Shown one piece after another: positions 4,790 through 6,482 of a stretch of DNA of 6,482 nt (position 1 is its first letter; every line of letters begins with the position of its first letter). The notes under the pieces were generated by a model. That model saw only the letters and a program-made list of their open reading frames with translations. It was not told the origin of the DNA and did not search any database. Position numbers and translations under genes: made by a program. Source of the stretch: Methanoregulaceae archaeon (GTDB lineage Archaea > Halobacteriota > Methanomicrobia > Methanomicrobiales > Methanospirillaceae); assembly GCA_013331215.1 (NCBI GenBank), contig DUGU01000250.1:1-6482 (forward strand). The letters are read 5' to 3'.

Positions 4790-5160
4790 CGGGTGATCGG
4801 GTGCCCTTCGACTGGTGCGACTATCTCGAGATTGCGCGATATCTGAACCAGGGGCCGCCGCCTGCCCTGGCCGAGGCCGCGGGGCGCTGCGCGGTCAGCC
4901 GGGCGTATTACGCCTCGTTCGGCCACGCCCGGCGGTACGCGAGCCGGTACCTCGGGTTCCGACCGCTGTTCCGGGCCAAAGACCACGAACTCCTCGCAGT
5001 GCATCTTCGACAGCGCGGAATGGATGACGTGGCCGACGAGCTCGAGGCGCTCCGGCTCTGGAGGAACGAGTGCGATTACGACGATACGGTCGGCGCGCTT
5101 TCGCTGCTCGTCACGAACGCGATCGAGGGTGCCGATCGGGTTCTCCTGGCCCTTCGGTGA
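4786..5160 (+). CDS. HEPN-domain protein (124 aa)
   Basis: Begins FDWCDYLEIARYL, followed by RCAVSRAYYASFGHARRYAS (residues 34-53) and LEALRLWRNECDYDD (residues 86-100). These are the two conserved helices of HEPN proteins of the R.AISRAYYAAF type. Many HEPN proteins are RNases in toxin-antitoxin, CRISPR and abortive-infection systems, using an Rx4-6H motif. Here the corresponding motif is R93-N94-E-C-D97-Y98 with no His, so cleavage is not assured; the RNxxDY form is also seen in HEPN proteins that work with nucleotidyltransferases. The annotated start is a GTG that overlaps the upstream stop (GTGA). A second in-frame GTG at 4801 has a better ribosome site (GGGTGAT) and would give 119 residues beginning just before FDW. 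Confidence 0.85.
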   Translation: MTGDRVPFDWCDYLEIARYLNQGPPPALAEAAGRCAVSRAYYASFGHARRYASRYLGFRPLFRAKDHELLAVHLRQRGMDDVADELEALRLWRNECDYDDTVGALSLLVTNAIEGADRVLLALR

Positions 5161-5336
5161 GCATCCGACGTCCGAGCGTGGCGGCGTCCCTTATCGGCAG
5201 TGTCGTGCGTCCGCACGTGACCGTGACGGGATGGGCGTACGGGGGCCGTGACCCCCATTCAGGTCTGCGGCGACGGGGGCAGGAACGGTTCGATTGCGGC
5301 CGGAATAGCCCGCATATTGAGAAAAGGGGAAGGATG
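5161..5336. other. Gene-free stretch after the HEPN gene
   Basis: No convincing coding frame on either strand. It contains the short inverted repeat CGTGCG-TC-CGCACG (5204-5217) and a GGGGG/CCCCC hairpin with a six-base loop (5241-5256). The run at 5321-5334 is purine-rich, giving pyrimidine-rich TTCCCCTTTTCTC on the minus strand. That matches the pyrimidine-rich end expected after the minus-strand miniprotein gene, so it may stop leftward transcripts. Confidence 0.45.
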
Positions 5337-5441
5337 TCACCAGATCAGATCGACGGCCCATGCGGCCAGGATCAGTCCGACGACGATTCCGACTCCGAGC
5401 CAGACGTACCGGTTCAGGAGTATCGCGAGAGGGATATCCAC
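5337..5441 (-). CDS. Probable single-pass membrane miniprotein (34 aa)
   Basis: Translated from GTG 5441: MDIPLAILLNRYVWLGVGI, then VVGLILAAWAVDLIW. Apart from the short N-terminus it is one clear transmembrane helix flanked by N-R-Y and D. GAGGTG lies about 11 bases before the start. On the minus strand a TATA-like CATAATAATCC (about 5505-5495) would start transcripts near 5474, giving a leader of about 33 bases. A pyrimidine-rich tract (TCCTTCCCCTTTTCTC) follows the stop. Promoter, leader, frame and terminator-like end all agree, which is unusual for a chance ORF of this size. It faces the HEPN gene tail to tail. No family is recognised. Possible roles are a membrane-acting toxin or a small regulator of a membrane complex, both speculative. 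Confidence 0.5.
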   Translation of the reverse strand: MDIPLAILLNRYVWLGVGIVVGLILAAWAVDLIW

Positions 5442-5494
5442 CGTTTTTCCAACACCTCGGTTACGAGAGATCTGTATTCTTTCATGTCCAGAAA

Positions 5495-5506
5495 AGGATT
5501 ATTATG
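5495..5506 (-). promoter_or_regulatory. TATA-like box for the 34-aa membrane protein
   Basis: The minus strand reads CCATAATAATCC, an AT-rich island in GC-rich surroundings, centred about 59 bases before the GTG start at 5441. Confidence 0.4.
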
Positions 5507-5534
5507 GGGGTGGAACATTGCGGCCGGGCCCCCC

Positions 5535-5604
5535 CGCGGAGATCGTCCGCGAGAACCGACCGGGGTGGTCGCGGCCGGCGCTTCCCCATCACCCTGCCGG
5601 CCGC
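5535..5604. repeat. Cluster of GC-rich hairpins
   Basis: CGCGGA-GATCG-TCCGCG (5535-5551) and the perfect 9-bp pair GCGGCCGGC (5571-5579) / GCCGGCCGC (5596-5604) with a 16-base loop. More GGCCGGCGCC-like sequence follows at about 5624-5633. No gene spans these. They may be a transcript end, a structured RNA or simply GC-rich intergenic sequence. Confidence 0.5.
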
Positions 5605-5703
5605 GTGATCCGCGGATATCGCGGGGCCGGCGCCCCCCGGCAGACCCTTCAGCTCTGCCGGAGTTCATCGTCTATGCGATTGTGCGCCGCCGCGCGCGCT
5701 CTG

Positions 5704-5844
5704 ATGGTCTGGTATACATACCTGCTGGAGGTCCGCGGACCGTACTGGCCGGTCTGGCCGATCGAGTGGCGGGCCGTCGGAGAGCTCGGGTTTCTGGTCT
5801 GCGCCCTAATTGCCCCTGTTTCGGCCGTTATCCCGTCGCACTGA
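5704..5844 (+). CDS. Weak candidate ORF (46 aa), possibly a gene remnant
   Basis: Reads MVWYTYLLEVRGPYWPVWPI, then EWRAVGELGFLVCALIAPVS and AVIPSH. The Trp-rich start and one hydrophobic segment near the end would make a small membrane-associated protein, and third codon positions are mostly G or C as in real genes here. An upstream ATG at 5674 would add ten residues. There is no clear ribosome site, no promoter and no coupled neighbour. It could be a decayed fragment. The rest of 5605-5990 shows nothing else that I can support. Confidence 0.25.
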   Translation: MVWYTYLLEVRGPYWPVWPIEWRAVGELGFLVCALIAPVSAVIPSH

Positions 5845-5990
5845 CCCGGATGGCTTGGCCACTGATCCCCACCGAACACTTTCACACCGCGATCGCTTTC
5901 CTCATAAGCCCTGACGTCGAGACTCTGATTTGCCCGTCTCCACGGCCGGGGGGCGGGACCACATCGGAGTTGTAACAATGCACGACCCAT

Positions 5991-6203
5991 ATGGGCACAG
6001 CCCCTTCATCCATCCCCGGTACCAGCGTGGCACACTCGGTCGTAACAGAGGCGCGGGCGGTGATCGCTGAGAACGACCCGTTCGAGGACCCACCCTTGAC
6101 CGAGGCGGAACGCGTTGTGGCCGAGGGGATCTGGACGCGGGACGAGATCCGGCTCCTCGCCGAGGTTATCCGGCGGTATATGTGGGATGAGGGGGAGATC
6201 TAG
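5991..6203 (+). CDS. Acidic helical hypothetical protein (70 aa)
   Basis: From residue 15 the protein reads HSVVTEARAVIAENDPFEDP, PLTEAERVVAEGIWTRDEI, RLLAEVIRRYMWDEGEI. This is strongly helical and acidic, with codon choice like real genes here. The first 14 residues are Ser/Pro-rich and poorly supported. There is no good ribosome site at ATG 5991. An in-frame GTG at 6060 (GAGG nine bases before it) would give a 47-aa core starting IAENDPFEDP. A separate 30-aa frame (ATG 5978 to 6070) ends just inside that alternative start. No family is recognised. It stands alone; a GCCCAA...TTGGGC hairpin follows its stop. Confidence 0.5.
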   Translation: MGTAPSSIPGTSVAHSVVTEARAVIAENDPFEDPPLTEAERVVAEGIWTRDEIRLLAEVIRRYMWDEGEI

Positions 6204-6212
6204 GCTTAAATT

Positions 6213-6233
6213 GCCCAATCCTGTTTTTTGGGC
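6213..6233 (+). terminator. Hairpin with internal T-run after the 70-aa gene
   Basis: GCCCAA (6213-6218) pairs with TTGGGC (6228-6233). The loop includes part of a T6 run (6224-6229), and T-rich TTCTGTT follows. The position, ten bases after the stop, suits a transcript end. Archaeal termination depends mainly on T-runs, so the hairpin itself may be incidental. Confidence 0.4.
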
Positions 6234-6249
6234 TTCTGTTCGGCACGGC

Positions 6250-6342
6250 ATTGCGAGCGCTGATCTCTCTCATTGCGAGCGCGCTCGCAAAATTAGATCA
6301 CAATTACGAGCGAGCTCGTATTTTGCTCTCCGCGCTCGATTG
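6250..6342. repeat. Array of GCGAGC palindromic sites
   Basis: ATTGCGAGCGC occurs at 6250-6260 and again at 6272-6282, exactly 22 bases apart. The second copy is half of the perfect 18-bp palindrome TTGCGAGCGCGCTCGCAA (6273-6290). A variant palindrome TACGAGC-GA-GCTCGTA lies at 6305-6320, its centre 31 bases from the first. An inverted half-site CGCGCTCGATTG follows at 6331-6342. The spacings are close to whole helical turns, as expected for a protein-bound array. No gene overlaps. Confidence 0.7.
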
Positions 6343-6372
6343 TCCTAGTTGATCTGTTACTTTTCATCAATC

Positions 6373-6405
6373 CATCGTGATATCGCTAGGATCAACGACA
6401 CGATG
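6373..6405. repeat. 7-bp inverted repeat CATCGTG...CACGATG
   Basis: Arms at 6373-6379 and 6399-6405 with a 19-base spacer that contains GATATC. It lies between the GCGAGC array and the right-edge AT-rich repeat. Could be a further protein site; weak on its own. Confidence 0.35.
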
Positions 6406-6440
6406 AACTCTGATCAAAGCATCAAGAATCTCGTCGGTCA

Positions 6441-6466
6441 ACCAATTATTAATAATTATAATTGGT
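6441..6466. promoter_or_regulatory. AT-rich inverted repeat at the right edge, possible promoter/operator
   Basis: Perfect 9-bp arms ACCAATTAT (6441-6449) and ATAATTGGT (6458-6466) flank TAATAATT. The run includes TATA-like sequence, so a promoter with an overlapping operator for a gene to the right of the window is likely. Confidence 0.5.
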
Positions 6467-6482
6467 GATTACTCAGTTACTG

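Noticed and set aside
5070..5975. Plus-strand frame of 301 codons from inside HEPN through the gene-poor stretch
   Set aside because: Its start lies inside the HEPN gene, composition is Arg/Pro/Ser-rich, and it crosses hairpins and the opposite-strand membrane ORF. No domain is visible.
6250..6342. CRISPR-like repeat array
   Set aside because: Repeats are 11-18 bases, palindromic and closely spaced, with no unique spacers of constant length.

Overview
The window is GC-rich and looks archaeal. It has TATA-like boxes with start codons at or near the predicted transcript start, very tight ATGA/GTGA/TGATG gene overlaps, strong GGAGG/GGTG ribosome-binding sites inside the overlaps, and a partial beta-helix protein of a kind common in methanogens. 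The style best fits a Methanomicrobiales methanogen (Methanoculleus-like). That placement is inference from style, not from a marker gene. The left half has the character of an integrated virus or other mobile element: tiny proteins in an uninterrupted coupled cascade, zinc-knuckle miniproteins and ribbon-helix-helix (RHH) regulators. No integrase, terminase, capsid or tRNA/att site is visible, so the element type cannot be fixed.

Positions 1-2969 hold a leftward (minus-strand) run of about 12 genes: a 50-aa HTH-like starter, a 120-aa zinc-ribbon protein, a 114-aa unknown, a 58-aa triple-CxxC protein, a 70-aa Cys-rich helical protein, a 67-aa unknown, two possible leader ORFs around a (GA)13 microsatellite and a 58-bp imperfect palindrome, a 196-aa RHH/coiled-coil protein, a 69-aa unknown with an internal AT-rich palindrome, an 89-aa single-pass membrane protein, and the first 82 residues of a beta-helix (pectate-lyase-like) protein that leaves the window. 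Most neighbours overlap by 1-11 bases, so translation is probably coupled.

Positions 2970-3205 form a divergent control region with several palindromes. It separates the leftward operon from a rightward RHH regulator (3206-3460).

Positions 3573-5160 hold a compact three-gene rightward operon with its own TATA-like box: a TIGR04255-family protein, a 157-aa protein of an unnamed type, and a HEPN-domain protein. Both junctions overlap by 4 bases. This is the best candidate for an undescribed system, plausibly defence or toxin-antitoxin cargo.

Positions 5161-5990 are gene-poor. They hold a probable 34-aa minus-strand membrane miniprotein with its own promoter, GC-rich hairpins and one weak 46-aa ORF. 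A 70-aa acidic helical protein follows (5991-6203). The last 280 bases are noticeably more AT-rich and carry phased GCGAGC palindromes, then an AT-rich inverted repeat that may be the control region of a gene beyond the right edge.
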